Of a DNA stretch of 64,000 nucleotides, positions 18,906-28,162 are shown piece after piece (position 1 is the first letter of the stretch; each line of letters begins with the position of its first letter). Under the pieces are notes generated by a model, which worked only from the letters and a program-made list of their open reading frames with translations, had not been told where the DNA came from and made no database searches. The stretch lies in assembly GCF_002197845.1 (NCBI RefSeq), contig NZ_NIDE01000008.1:1-64000 (forward strand), read 5' to 3'. A program made the position numbers and the translations under genes. Source of the stretch: Fimbriiglobus ruber. Its GTDB lineage: Bacteria > Planctomycetota > Planctomycetia > Gemmatales > Gemmataceae.

Positions 18906-19014
18906 GGTGGTGTCCGGCGATCATTGCACGCGTGGATTTCGAGCCATTTCCACGAGTCGTAACTACCATTTTCGAGGCGATTTCACATCTGTGCAATGAT
19001 CGCCGGACACCACC
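18906..19014. repeat. MITE-like element with 24-bp perfect inverted repeats
   Basis: The 24 bases at 18906-18929 (start GGTGGTGTCCGG, end ATTGCAC) are exactly the inverse of 18991-19014. About 61 bases of non-coding sequence lie between. Outside the repeats, GATCATTA and GATCATTAC also show symmetry. It has the shape of a small non-autonomous IS derivative or a strong transcription-blocking stem. It sits just upstream of the creatininase-like gene. Confidence 0.6.
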
Positions 19015-19093
19015 GATCATTACCGTTTCTGTGGAAACACGATCGAGAGCATCCTGAGCGCAATCACACTCCACCTGTTTCGACGAGGTCATC

Positions 19094-19957
19094 ATGTTGG
19101 TCCCACGCCGGTCGTCCACGTTTCTTTTCCTCGCGATCGCCGTCTGCACGGGAGTTCTCGCAACGACCGTGTTTTCGACGCAGACTCCGAAGGACGTTCC
19201 GGACGCGCGACCTATTGAGGGACACGACACGGTATTCGTCGAAGAGATGACCTGGATGGAGGTCCGCGATGCGATAAAAGCGGGCAAGTCGACGGTCATC
19301 ATTCCGACGGGTGGAATCGAAGAGAACGGACCGTACGTTGTCACCGGTAAGCACAACTATATCGCCCGAGCCGCGGCAAACGCCGTCGCGCGAAAATTGG
19401 GCGACGCGCTGATCGCTCCGGTCGTCGCGTTTGTGTCGGAGGGGCGCATCGACCCGCCGACCAGCCACATGAAGTATCCCGGTACGATCAGCCTGACCGA
19501 AGACACCTACACCCGCCTCCTGACCGATATCTGCGCGAGTTTCCAGGCACACGGGTTCCGCGACATCGTACTCATCGGCGACAGTGGCGGGAACCAGAAG
19601 GGCATGAAGGCGGTGGCGACTGATCTCAACAAAAAGTGGGCCGCGGGCAAGACCCGCGTTCACTTCGTCCCCGAATACTACGACCACGAATCCGTCAACG
19701 TGTGGCTCGCGGGCCAGGGGATCAAGGAGGTTGACGAGGGGTTTCACGACAATTTCTCCGTGAGCGCGTCACTGACCGCGGTCGATCCCGTGTTGATCCG
19801 GGCCAAACAACGGCAGGCGGCCAAGAAGTTCTCGATCAACGGCGTCGATCTGGCCCCGATTGAGAAAACCGCCGAGTGGGGCAAGAAGATCATCGACTTC
19901 CGGGCGGACTTGACCGTGAAGGCAATCCGCAAGACCGTAGCCCACCCTCGACCATGA
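19094..19957 (+). CDS. Creatininase-family secreted protein with altered metal ligands
   Basis: 287 residues, signal-anchor at residues 8-28 (STFLFLAIAVCTGVLATTVF). The creatininase (amidohydrolase) pattern is visible: VIIPTGGIEENGPYVVTGKH, LIAPVVAFVSEGRIDPPTSH, PGTISLTEDTY and HGFRDIVLIGDSGGNQ. In creatinine amidohydrolases the first block reads roughly GSxEQHGPHLPLGTD; here the ligand His is Asn and the ligand Asp is His, while the Glu is kept. The later Glu and His (SEGRIDPPTSH) remain. Substrate is therefore unlikely to be creatinine; a different metal site or lost activity is possible. The start at 19094 follows GAGGTCATC. Confidence 0.75.
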   Translation: MLVPRRSSTFLFLAIAVCTGVLATTVFSTQTPKDVPDARPIEGHDTVFVEEMTWMEVRDAIKAGKSTVIIPTGGIEENGPYVVTGKHNYIARAAANAVARKLGDALIAPVVAFVSEGRIDPPTSHMKYPGTISLTEDTYTRLLTDICASFQAHGFRDIVLIGDSGGNQKGMKAVATDLNKKWAAGKTRVHFVPEYYDHESVNVWLAGQGIKEVDEGFHDNFSVSASLTAVDPVLIRAKQRQAAKKFSINGVDLAPIEKTAEWGKKIIDFRADLTVKAIRKTVAHPRP

Positions 19958-20128
19958 ATTCGGTGGCGATAATGTCCGAATCTGTTCCGAGGCCTTACTT
20001 GCCGATTTCAGAAATCCGACACAATGCCATATGCAAGATAAACTTTGCGATGTCTGAAAATTGTTGCATTGCTGAGCTTGCGTGGATTAATGACAAGGGT
20101 CAAGATAGTGGCTCTTCGACCTGAGGCA

Positions 20129-20195
20129 GTCCAAGTTGCTGAGTGGCATAGACTTGGGACGAAGGCCTTTACCATAGCGCTGACCGTAGAGCCAT
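20129..20195 (+). repeat. Dispersed repeat, copy 1
   Basis: GTCCAAGTTGCTGAGTGGC opens a 65-base block that recurs at 21850-21914 with roughly three quarters identity. Both copies translate to VQVAEWxRLGxxxFTIA, with most changes at third codon positions, so the block was once coding. The open frame at 20045-20284 that contains it has no other recognisable part. Confidence 0.45.
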
Positions 20196-20219
20196 CACAA
20201 GGCTCAGATTGGGAAGAAT

Positions 20220-20684
20220 TTATTGATACTTTGGACTCACCGGGTGCCCAAAAGCGGTCTCAAACTCTCGCTGCAATCGAGTAATAACACGTATCCTCTC
20301 AGCTGGCGGGAATGGTCGAAATGAAATGTATTCAAATGCCATATTTGCTTCACGCTCTTGGTCGCTATTTCCGGGGTATCGAGTCCGGATCAAATTCGTG
20401 TACGACGGCGCGATCTGATCAAGCCGCACAAATTCATCTGCCACTTGCGCGAGCGTCTGGTCACCTGCGGCAAGATCATCAAGGAGTGCATTTTTGCGAG
20501 CAATCCGCAGATTTATTTTTTCAAAATACTGTTCTCGTATAATTCGGGTCTGCCTTGCCTTGGCGTCTTCGCATATGTCGTCAGGGCCGAAAACAGACCA
20601 ATCGTTGAGTTCAATAGACCACACACCGATCAAGATACTAATGGCGACAGAAACGATAAATATGCAAATCGAAGTATGAGACAT
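20220..20684 (-). CDS. Hypothetical membrane-anchored protein
   Basis: 154 residues. The N-terminus is a single hydrophobic segment (ICIFIVSVAISILIGVWSI), likely an uncleaved anchor. The rest is soluble and helical, with the block LLDDLAAGDQTLAQVADEFV and RTRYPGNSDQEREANMAFEY. I remember similar blocks (LxxLxAGxxTLxEAAxxF and RYPGxSDxExxAxNVIxYV) in many unnamed Gemmataceae proteins, so this looks like a member of a lineage-expanded family. GC is clearly lower than the genome average here. Function unknown. Confidence 0.6.
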   Translation of the reverse strand: MSHTSICIFIVSVAISILIGVWSIELNDWSVFGPDDICEDAKARQTRIIREQYFEKINLRIARKNALLDDLAAGDQTLAQVADEFVRLDQIAPSYTNLIRTRYPGNSDQEREANMAFEYISFRPFPPAERIRVITRLQREFETAFGHPVSPKYQ

Positions 20685-20932
20685 ATCAAAATCTACTCAG
20701 GCAGCCAATTGATCATCAAAATCCACAAGCCGAGGATTCGAGACTGTATTTCCACGCAGTTAATTTATCTATGCTAGCAATGCTATTGCAAATATGCATG
20801 TCGGCATGATCCGATCGCGAATTGAAGTAGGCTAACCACCTTGCAATTTTATTGTTATTGATAGGTCGACTATTAATTCGCACTTAATGCCAGAGTGCGC
20901 AACTCGGCACACTCAGTTCAAAAATTAACTTG

Positions 20933-21709
20933 TCAGCCTTTCTCCAAGATTACGTCGACAACAAAACACCCTTTCGTGTGAGGGCCAGATCCCCGGCAGT
21001 GTCTGAGTACATTTTCGTCTGTACAGCCAGCCTCCTGCAATGCGTCGGCTAAAAGCGGCATTGGTGAGAAATCCTTGGTACTGTACATCTGGCGAGCAAA
21101 GCTGCTAACAGCCGAGGTAAGGTTGGCACGGTCTAAATTAAAAGGACTGAAAGGATTGCCGAAAATGCAGCGAACCAAGCCTACCAAATATCGATTTCCC
21201 GTTGTCGAAGATTGACTCGTCTCCTCTGGCGATTTATAGATGTCGCTACATTGTTGCGATATCACTTCTGAGACAAAATTTAAGGGGATATAGTCTGCGC
21301 CTTCGATATTTCCGTAATGCCGACTGATTTCGGCCCACAAAGTGTTTAAAATCATTGCCAGTGAAAGAGTCATCGGGCTTGATGGCTCGGATTCATTCAA
21401 AACAGTTGCAAACGTTTGTTCGGCAAATTCGTGCATATCAATTAGCGATTCCATCGTTTCCTGTCCGTCCACATAGCGTTCTGCCATATCCACTGCATCG
21501 CGGGCATATGGAATAGCCAGAAACGGTGATAATTGACGGCAACAAGCAATTGCAAAGAGACGGAATTTTCGGGCCGGTGTAAAAAATCTGCGACAAATAG
21601 CTAGCTGTCCTTTTGAAGGAGGGTATTCTCCTGATGCGACCGCTAGTTCGCTAAAAATGGCCAATAAACGACTTGCGTCATTGCATTCGTCCCATTCCTC
21701 CTTCGTCAC
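20933..21709 (-). CDS. Gemmataceae expanded-family hypothetical protein
   Basis: Starts at GTG 21709 (MTKEEWDECNDASRLLAIFS). Blocks: RKFRLFAIACCRQLSPFL near residue 55, YARDAVDMAERYVDGQETME, ARQMYSTKDFSPMPLLADAL, and the C-terminal hallmark NVLRHCRGSGPHTKGCFVVD. Proteins of this kind (E-W-x-x-C start, KLRLFACACCR, HCRxPGPHVRGCWVVD end) occur in dozens of copies in Gemmata relatives as I remember. The conserved Cys and His suggest metal binding or structure. AT-rich for this genome. The frame open to 21763 adds a hydrophobic stretch and is not preferred. Confidence 0.65.
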   Translation of the reverse strand: MTKEEWDECNDASRLLAIFSELAVASGEYPPSKGQLAICRRFFTPARKFRLFAIACCRQLSPFLAIPYARDAVDMAERYVDGQETMESLIDMHEFAEQTFATVLNESEPSSPMTLSLAMILNTLWAEISRHYGNIEGADYIPLNFVSEVISQQCSDIYKSPEETSQSSTTGNRYLVGLVRCIFGNPFSPFNLDRANLTSAVSSFARQMYSTKDFSPMPLLADALQEAGCTDENVLRHCRGSGPHTKGCFVVDVILEKG

Positions 21710-21849
21710 AATTTGAAGCCCTTCTAAGAAGAATGAGAACGGAAAGAATCCACGGACTATCAACGTCTATATTGAATAGTCGCGGAGAAATAACTCTGCG
21801 TTCCTATTCACGACGGTAGTGACTTTGCGGCTGGCGTGGTCAGCCGGCG

Positions 21850-21914
21850 ATGGTGTCCAAGTTGCTGAATGGCAGAGACTTGGAATGGAGGTTTTCACCA
21901 TTGCGCCGGTCGCA
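21850..21914 (+). repeat. Dispersed repeat, copy 2
   Basis: GTCCAAGTTGCTGAATGGC begins the second copy of the 65-base block at 20129. The two copies are direct repeats and flank the AT-rich pair of genes between them. Confidence 0.45.
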
Positions 21915-22005
21915 GAGCAATTACCCGATTTACGACCCGATGGCACCTCGCCACGCACAATCAGATGCTTTCAAAAACACATTTATGGCTTTGACGAAGA
22001 TCGCC

Positions 22006-22455
22006 TTACTTCAAGTTAATCGGGGCTAGTTCGGTCGCTTCGTCCTTGACCGTAACTTCGTAAGTCGAGCGCTCCGGGTTGAGGTATCGCCCGCCGAGTT
22101 TGTCGACGGGGGGCTTCCCGGTCGGGTTGGGATCAACCGGGTCCCCCGGTCGCTTCGAGGGGAGCCAGGACAGGATGACCTTGTATTTCCCCGGCGGCGC
22201 GCCTTTGATCGGGGTTCGGGTGGCGGCGTTGTAGGTCGACAGCTTGTACGTTCCGTCGGCGGCTACGACGCCACTCGGCCTAGAACTCGGGTCGTCTTTG
22301 CCGTTCTCCGGAACGAGCGTTACGAGCAATCCTTCGGGCGCTTTATTGCTGACCTTGAGACTACCGGTGACGGGAACGCACTTCACGCTGGAACCCGAGC
22401 ACCCCACGGATGCCGGAAGAATCAGACAGAGAGCACATAATCCCATTCGTCGCAT
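22006..22455 (-). CDS. Secreted lipoprotein, carboxypeptidase-regulatory-like
   Basis: From ATG 22455, MRRMGLCALCLILPASVGC is a lipoprotein signal with the lipid Cys at residue 19. The mature part has a beta-sandwich pattern: VTGSLKVSNKAPEGLLVTLV, GVVAADGTYKLSTY, GAPPGKYKVILSWLP, GGRYLNPERSTYEVTVKD. Such small lipoproteins commonly follow DUF1559 genes in planctomycetes. The DUF1559 gene ends at 22521, so the pair forms an operon. A decayed copy of the same pair is at 42118-43883. Confidence 0.75.
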   Translation of the reverse strand: MRRMGLCALCLILPASVGCSGSSVKCVPVTGSLKVSNKAPEGLLVTLVPENGKDDPSSRPSGVVAADGTYKLSTYNAATRTPIKGAPPGKYKVILSWLPSKRPGDPVDPNPTGKPPVDKLGGRYLNPERSTYEVTVKDEATELAPINLK

Positions 22456-22520
22456 CGAAACCCTCCGAAAAGCGGTGAACCGAATGCACGCCGGGCTCGC
22501 CCGAAAAAACCTATTTCGCG

Positions 22521-23492
22521 TCATTGGTTGAGCGTTACGACTTCCCCACCACTTCGCGTGAAGAGGGCTGCAACAGTGTTAACATCCGTGCTTGCGGAGA
22601 GGAAGCGCACGGAACCGTCGCCCATTAGGACGTTCGCGCCGCCTGTGTGGAAAGAGTAAATGTCGCCTCCGTTATCGCCGTTCACTGCAATCGGGCCACC
22701 ATAGGTCTCGGCTGCAGAGTTCCAAAAGTGGAGGTAATCGAAACTCCCGCCCAAGCAGCAATTTCCCCACGCACCACCTTCATCGAGAGTCGAAGTGATA
22801 GCAGTCGCGGCGACATTCTTGCCTTGGACCCAAAGGCCATTGCGACCGGCGTCCTCGGCAATCAACAGAGTGTTTGATGTGCCGTCGGTAATCTCCTCCA
22901 CGCGACGGTTGACACTCCGCCCGAGAAAGCCACTGCCGGTGTTGGCGTCGCTGGTACCGGCGGCATAATTCGCTACGTTGCCCTGATTCCAGGCGCTGGA
23001 ATCGAGATTGAAGAACGGCATATAGTCCAGTGCGCCGCGACCGTTACTCAGCAAGCCGAGGCTGGTTCTTCCACTGCTCGTAGCAGTTGAAGGGCACACG
23101 TAGGTTGACACTGCCGTTTGGATGACCGTGGCATTTACGGCGTTGTCCCACGTCTGGTTAAGATTGTATTGAATATACAAATTATTTTGTTCTATATAAG
23201 GCAACAGTTGCACGCACCAACCGTTTGGCTGCGAGTACGGTTTACTAGTTAACCACGCAAAACTCGGGTTATACGGCATCATCGTAAAGCCACCGATGGC
23301 ACTCGCGTGATTGTGTTCGGCGAGCCCGATCTGTTTCAGGTTGTTCTGGCACCGAGCTCTTGACGCAGCCTCGCGAACCTTCTGAACCGCCGGGAGCAGC
23401 AATCCGATCAGGATGGCAATAATGGCGATCACCACCAGCAACTCAATCAATGTAAACGCCGGGCGACTGGACGTACGAATCGTAAGCTTCAT
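22521..23492 (-). CDS. DUF1559 domain protein (intact)
   Basis: 323 residues. The N-terminal type IV pilin-like segment ([20 protein letters not shown]) has the cleavage-type Phe and Glu five after it. Then [67 protein letters not shown] and, at the C-terminus, [20 protein letters not shown]. This is a full-length DUF1559 protein. Likely an envelope-exposed pseudopilin-like protein; real function unknown. Followed by the lipoprotein gene at 22455. Confidence 0.9.
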   Translation of the reverse strand: MKLTIRTSSRPAFTLIELLVVIAIIAILIGLLLPAVQKVREAASRARCQNNLKQIGLAEHNHASAIGGFTMMPYNPSFAWLTSKPYSQPNGWCVQLLPYIEQNNLYIQYNLNQTWDNAVNATVIQTAVSTYVCPSTATSSGRTSLGLLSNGRGALDYMPFFNLDSSAWNQGNVANYAAGTSDANTGSGFLGRSVNRRVEEITDGTSNTLLIAEDAGRNGLWVQGKNVAATAITSTLDEGGAWGNCCLGGSFDYLHFWNSAAETYGGPIAVNGDNGGDIYSFHTGGANVLMGDGSVRFLSASTDVNTVAALFTRSGGEVVTLNQ

Positions 23493-23575
23493 TTTTAGCT
23501 TTCCCGTAAAACTCGAAGATTTAGCTCGAAGCCAGATCAGTCGGCCTACAAGCTAAAGCAACAAATCAATTTGAC

Positions 23576-23616
23576 TCATGAGGTGGCAAAGGGGCAATAT
23601 TGCCGTGGCGCCTCAT
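23576..23616. promoter_or_regulatory. Nested palindrome upstream of the DUF1559 gene
   Basis: CATGAGG (23576-23582) pairs with CCTCATG (23610-23616), and the perfect palindrome GGCAATATTGCC sits at 23592-23603. It lies about 85 bases before the minus-strand start at 23492, so it could be an operator or a leader hairpin. The rest of 23493-23914 shows no gene. Confidence 0.3.
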
Positions 23617-23914
23617 GTGTCGCTAATTCTCAGAATTGTGACAAACGAAGTCGTGATTTCAAGACAACTAACCGGAAAAGTGGAGAAAGCATACCTGCTT
23701 TGTCAAGTGTCGATTTGTGCCATTTCAAAATAACGCCATAAACCGTTGTTTATAAACAGTTTGCTCCAAATTTTCTACTCTGTCAGCTTCCTAAGATTTT
23801 CGATTGTTTACTCATTTATAGACGCTTGGCTCCAGTTCTCGGAATTTGTCGTTTGCGATTTTCCTCGGCGTGCATCGCAGAATGTCGAACCACACTCACA
23901 GCGGCGTTATTCGC

Positions 23915-25660
23915 CGGTCCGGGTGGGATCTCTCCCCTGCGCATAATCCAGTCGCTTTTTCACCGCTTTCAACCGCAACGGGTTCTGGGTTGGCTTTGAC
24001 GACTTGAAAACGTGTGGCGTCCTTGGTTCAACGAGCTGTTACCACACAATTTCGCCGGCCAGGACGCCACACATGACGTACTCTATGCACTTGCTCGCCG
24101 TCGCGGCTACCCTCGGGGTTCCCCGCTCGGCCGGCTCCCACTCGCCCGACCTCGACGCCGAGGACGCACTCGCCCCGGCGTGGACGGCCCTGGTCCAACT
24201 CCTCCGCGACTTCGCCGCTGCCCCCGCCTCACCCTCGGCGACGTTCGCCCTCGAGCAACAACTGCGGGAGCGGATGCGAGAACTCGGCCGCCTCGGGCTG
24301 GAATGGGCGTACAACCATGTCGAACCCCGGGAGGTCGAGGCATTGCCGTCCCACGTCGAGTTCGAGGCCACCCCGTACACCCGGCTCGGCCGCCCGACGC
24401 CGCAGGTCGTCGCCACCCTATTCGGCAACGTCCGGTTGTGGCGGGTCGGGTATCGCCCGACGCACCGGACCGGTGAGTCGACCCTCTTCCCCGTGGCCGT
24501 GCAACTGGGCCTCGCGGCCGGGGCGACCCCGGCCGTCGCCGAACGGGCCGCGTACTACCAGTCCGAGGCCGGGGCCACCCAGCGTCGGACCCGGCAACGG
24601 CTGCGGGATGACCACGGCCTGCGATGGGGGATCAAGAAGTTGCGGGCGGTGGTCGCCCGGGTGGCCGATGGGATGGCGGCCGCCCGACACGACGTGCAGG
24701 TGCAGAACGTGCTGCGGCTCCTGGAACAGGCGTGGCTCGGGACGGGTCCACACAAGCCGGTCCTGAGCGTCGGCCGGGACGGCATCTCGTTCGGCCTCCC
24801 GGTTCGCGGGGGCACCGTGTTCGAGGTCGCGACCGCGGGTACGGTGACCGTGATCGACCGCCGGGGGCGGCGCCTGGGAACAGTGTACCTGGCCCACACG
24901 CCCGAGTCGAAGCAGGGGACCATGAGTCGGAACTTGACCCGCCTGGTGACGGCCGTGTTGCAGGCGTGGGAGCGACCGCTCCCGCGGTTGTGCTACGTGA
25001 CCGATGCGGGGGACAACGAGGCGGCGTATTACGCCACGGTCCTGCGACCGATGCGGCACCCGCGAACCGGGGACCGGCTCGACTGGGTGCGGGTGGTCGA
25101 CTACTACCACGCGAGCGAGCGACTGTGGGCGATGGCCGGGGCGTTGTTCGGTCCGGGACGGCAGGCCCACGCCTGGGTGCGTCGGATGCAGACGCTGTTG
25201 AAACGGCCGAACGGCATCCGCCGGGTCCTCAACTCGGCGTCGGTGCATCGCAGCCGTCAGATGTTGAAGAGGAAGAGGCGAGCCGCGTTCGACAAGGCGT
25301 ACAACTACTTGCGGAAGCGGACGCCGTTCCTGCGGTATGCCGCGTACCAGCGGGTGGGCATCCCGTGCGGCAGCGGAGTCACCGAGGCCGCGTGCAAGAC
25401 GATCGTCACACAGCGGCTGAAGTTGTCGGGGATGCGGTGGACCAAGGGCGGGGCGCAGACGATTCTCGACCTGCGGGTGCTGAACCTCAGTGGTGTGTGG
25501 ACGGAGGCGTATCAACGGCTGCTCCGCGCGTTCCCGAGCGTGACCGTGCCAACCTACGCCACCTGCGGGCGAAACGAGCTCACAATCGCCGCGTGATCAA
25601 GCCGCCAGAGAGACCGCACCCGCCGGTCCAACTTAAAAGGAGGTGTTCCATTCCGATCTG
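23915..25660 (+). mobile_element. ISKra4-family insertion sequence (ends approximate)
   Basis: One intact transposase gene of ISKra4 type. Imperfect ends may be GGTGGGATCTCTCCCC (near 23928) and the inverse of AGGAGGTGTTCCATTCC (near 25640-25656); the match is partial and no target duplication was recognised. Ends are therefore tentative. The element lies between a DUF1559 gene and the 3' end of a disrupted paralogue. Confidence 0.55.
24073..25596 (+). CDS. ISKra4-family transposase
   Basis: 507 residues from ATG 24073 (MTYSMHLLAVAATLGVPRSA). Catalytic blocks: SVGRDGISFGLPV (first Asp), LCYVTDAGDNEAAYY (second Asp) and GIPCGSGVTEAACKTIV (Glu), with the ISKra4 tail QRLKLSGMRWTKGGAQTIL. RVVDYYHASERLW lies between. 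Full length, no frameshift. The frame is open upstream to 24004, but the ATG inside the consensus start is preferred. Confidence 0.88.
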   Translation: MTYSMHLLAVAATLGVPRSAGSHSPDLDAEDALAPAWTALVQLLRDFAAAPASPSATFALEQQLRERMRELGRLGLEWAYNHVEPREVEALPSHVEFEATPYTRLGRPTPQVVATLFGNVRLWRVGYRPTHRTGESTLFPVAVQLGLAAGATPAVAERAAYYQSEAGATQRRTRQRLRDDHGLRWGIKKLRAVVARVADGMAAARHDVQVQNVLRLLEQAWLGTGPHKPVLSVGRDGISFGLPVRGGTVFEVATAGTVTVIDRRGRRLGTVYLAHTPESKQGTMSRNLTRLVTAVLQAWERPLPRLCYVTDAGDNEAAYYATVLRPMRHPRTGDRLDWVRVVDYYHASERLWAMAGALFGPGRQAHAWVRRMQTLLKRPNGIRRVLNSASVHRSRQMLKRKRRAAFDKAYNYLRKRTPFLRYAAYQRVGIPCGSGVTEAACKTIVTQRLKLSGMRWTKGGAQTILDLRVLNLSGVWTEAYQRLLRAFPSVTVPTYATCGRNELTIAA

Positions 25661-25713
25661 AGACTCAAGGCCAATCAACGCAATTGATTAAAGAATATAT
25701 GTCAAGAATATTC

Positions 25714-25757
25714 AATTATTAATTATTAATTATTAATTATTAATTATTAATTATTAA
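25714..25757. repeat. AATTATT tandem repeat, about 6 copies
   Basis: A 7-base unit AATTATT is repeated about 6.3 times. It overlaps the stop codon and last residues (FININN) of the minus-strand paralogue at 25747, so copy number can alter its C-terminus. Confidence 0.8.
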
Positions 25758-26289
25758 TATTAATGAAGCTCAGCCAATAAGGCTTTCCCGGGCCAGACAG
25801 TCGATTCGCGCGCGGTACCATGAAAACCTCCTTGCCTTCATACTCCAAATGCAATTCCGCGTGCGCTAGACGGCCAACCTGAAATTTCCATGTGGCTTTC
25901 GTGCCGCTTTCGGGATCTATTCGTGCTTCGATGAACAACATGATCTCCGGGTTTGTTCCATTGGCCAGAGTATATAGCGCGCCGATTTGTATTCTATCTT
26001 TGTCTTTATATGTATGTAGAGGTCGTTCAAGTCGGCGAAGATCATAGCGTGAGTTATTGGGATCCCAAAACTCGTGCCCGGTAAATTTCCGGGCAATTTG
26101 CTTGATCTGTTGTTGCGCATCAGTTGATGGCGTGGGGGCACCAGGAATGTCCTTGAATTCGGAGACGGGCTCATTTTCCAGCCACCATTTAGCGTTGTCG
26201 CGGTTAGCCCGAAGTTTCCCACCGGATGTATTGGTGATGCTAATTTTCCATCTCGATCGTTCATCAACTTGCTGACAAAGCTTGACTAG

Positions 26290-27659
26290 CAGTACAGCGC
26301 AGTAATTTAATAGGATGGGAGGGAAGGATTTAGGAGGAATCACATGACCGAGCAGGAAATCGTGGGCGTCGGCCCGGCGTTCGCCCGGTATCTGGGCCGG
26401 TATCGGGACGTGTTCCGGCAGGACCGCACGGCCGCCCACTTCGACACGTATTGTCGGGGCCTGTTATCCGACCTGCCGCGGAAATCGATCGAACCGATCG
26501 CGTTGGCGAGCGGGACGACGGTCCGTACCCTCCAGTTGTTCGTGACGACCTCGGTGTGGTCGTACGACGAGGCCCGGACGCGGTTGCACCGATTCGTGGC
26601 CGATACGCTGGCCGATCTCCCGACCGATCCCGTCGGAACGGTCGGGGTGATCGACGAGACGAGCAGCCGGAAGTGGGGGGATCACACTCCGGGCGTCCAA
26701 CGGCAGTACCTGGGGTGTGTGGGCAAGGTCGACAATGGGATCGTGACCGTCCACGTGGGGGTCACCAAGGGCACCTTTCGTACCCTGTTGGACGCCGACC
26801 TGTTCCTACCCGAGTCGTGGGACGTGGACCGCGCGCGGTGTCAGGCGGCCGGCATCCCGGACACCGTCCGGCACCACCCGAAGTGGCGGCTGGCCCTCGA
26901 CCAACTCCTCCGGGCGAACACGAACGGGATCACGTTCGACTGGCCGACGTTCGACGAAGGGTACGGGGCAGCCGTCCCGCTCCTGACCGTGTTGGGCGTG
27001 ATGGGACAGCGGTTCGTGGGTGAAATCCCGACGAATTTCGCCGTCCGGGACGCGGCCGGGGGCCCCTCCCGGCGGGCCGACGAGCGGTTGACCGGGGGTC
27101 ACGCCGAGCGGGGGCGAGTGTACCGGTTGACCCGCCAGACGACCCGCCCGTCGGTCTGGCGGGTGGCCACCGCCATCGTCTGGGTGGCCGACCGCAAGCA
27201 CACCCTGATGGTCGCCCGCAACGACGCGACCGGGGAGATCAAGTACTTCCTGACGAACGCCACGGCCGAGCCGGTGGCTCGGATTCTCGCCGTCGCCTTC
27301 CGCCGGTGGACGGTCGAGCATCTATTCCGGGTCGCCAAACAGGAAGTCGGACTGATGCACTACGAGGGGCGGGATTACACGGGGCTGATGCGGCACCGGA
27401 CCCTGGCCGTGGTCGTCCTCGGATTCGTCGCCGCCCACACGGAGCGGCTCCGGGGGGAAAAACCCAGACGTGACGATGGAGCAGGTGTGCCGGGCGCTCA
27501 ACGTCCGGTGCGCGATCCTGTTCCGGCGGCGACGGGGAACCGGGGCCACCCAACATACCAGCGACGTAATTCAATACCACCAGCGGCGAAACAAGCAAGC
27601 CACCCGATCTCATAAGAAGCAGCGGCACAAACGTGTTACGTAAAATACGCGCTGTACTG
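26290..27659 (+). mobile_element. IS701-family insertion sequence, TSD CTAG
   Basis: The ends are CAGTACAGCGC (26290-26300) and its exact inverse GCGCTGTACTG (27649-27659). CTAG is duplicated at 26286-26289 and 27660-27663, matching the YTAR target preference of IS701. Length 1370 bp. It sits inside a minus-strand paralogue whose frame is restored by clean removal. Confidence 0.9.
26344..27643 (+). pseudogene. IS701-family transposase, C-terminal frameshift
   Basis: Starts MTEQEIVGVGPAFARYLGRY. DDE residues: TVGVIDETSSRKWG, ITFDWPTFDEGYG and RRWTVEHLFRVAKQE, the DDE_5 (IS701) arrangement. Near 27455, at a run of six G and five A, the coding signal moves +1. The true tail then reads NPDVTMEQVCRALNVRCAIL and ends KKQRHKRVT at TAA 27641-27643, just before the IS end. 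Read straight on, the frame closes at 27615 with an unrelated tail. All catalytic residues come before the shift, so activity is not excluded. It could be an indel, slippage or a base-calling error. Confidence 0.8.
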
Positions 27660-28162
27660 CTAGTGCGACGGGACGGCCTACATCGCCCCAAGCCCACACG
27701 CTTCCTCTGTCGTGATTGCGTGTGGGTTCACTGTAATAAAGAAGTGGCTTCTCGATCCGCTTGACCTTCGCCCAATTCTCATCTACCCACTTTTCCATCT
27801 CGATCGCGTTCACGATCTTCTCGGCCTCCTTGTGCCATTCATCATCGACGCTCGGATCCTTCCTGGCTTTGTCCTTTTTTTCTTCAGGAGCCTCCTTAGC
27901 TGGGAGTGGTGCGGTTAACCCACTTACTAGGGCGAAAAGGAGAAAAAAGACGGAAACTGGAGTCATACTTGGCTGATTCATTGCTACCTCGTATTTGGCA
28001 CGTTCCAACCATGCACAGTTGACAAATGTTTAACTGTTATTTAAAAACAGATTATCATTTAGTTATTATGCCGGTGCTGGCAGTGCAGCAGTCGGACGCT
28101 CGAACGCAGAGCAAACCCGCAACCCCTACCATCAAGACCGCGAAAGGGATGGAGGCCCAATT

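Larger units (their letters stand above)
25747..27981 (-). pseudogene. Five-copy secreted family, copy 2, split by IS701
   Basis: The N-terminal half starts at ATG 27981 with GAGG just upstream, has a signal peptide (VSVFFLLFALVSGLTAPLPA) and reaches RGSVWAWGDVGRPVAL. The C-terminal half begins VKLCQQVDERSRWKIS and includes QQIKQIARKFTGHEFW, GALYTLANGTNPEIMLFIEA and GRLAHAELHLEYEGKEVF. Excising the IS and one CTAG gives GRPVALVKLCQQVDE in perfect frame. The family blocks (SEPTR...WAW.GRP..L, ANGTNPEIML) align with 5524-6387. About 295 residues before disruption. The insertion is the only lesion, so it may be recent. Confidence 0.85.
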
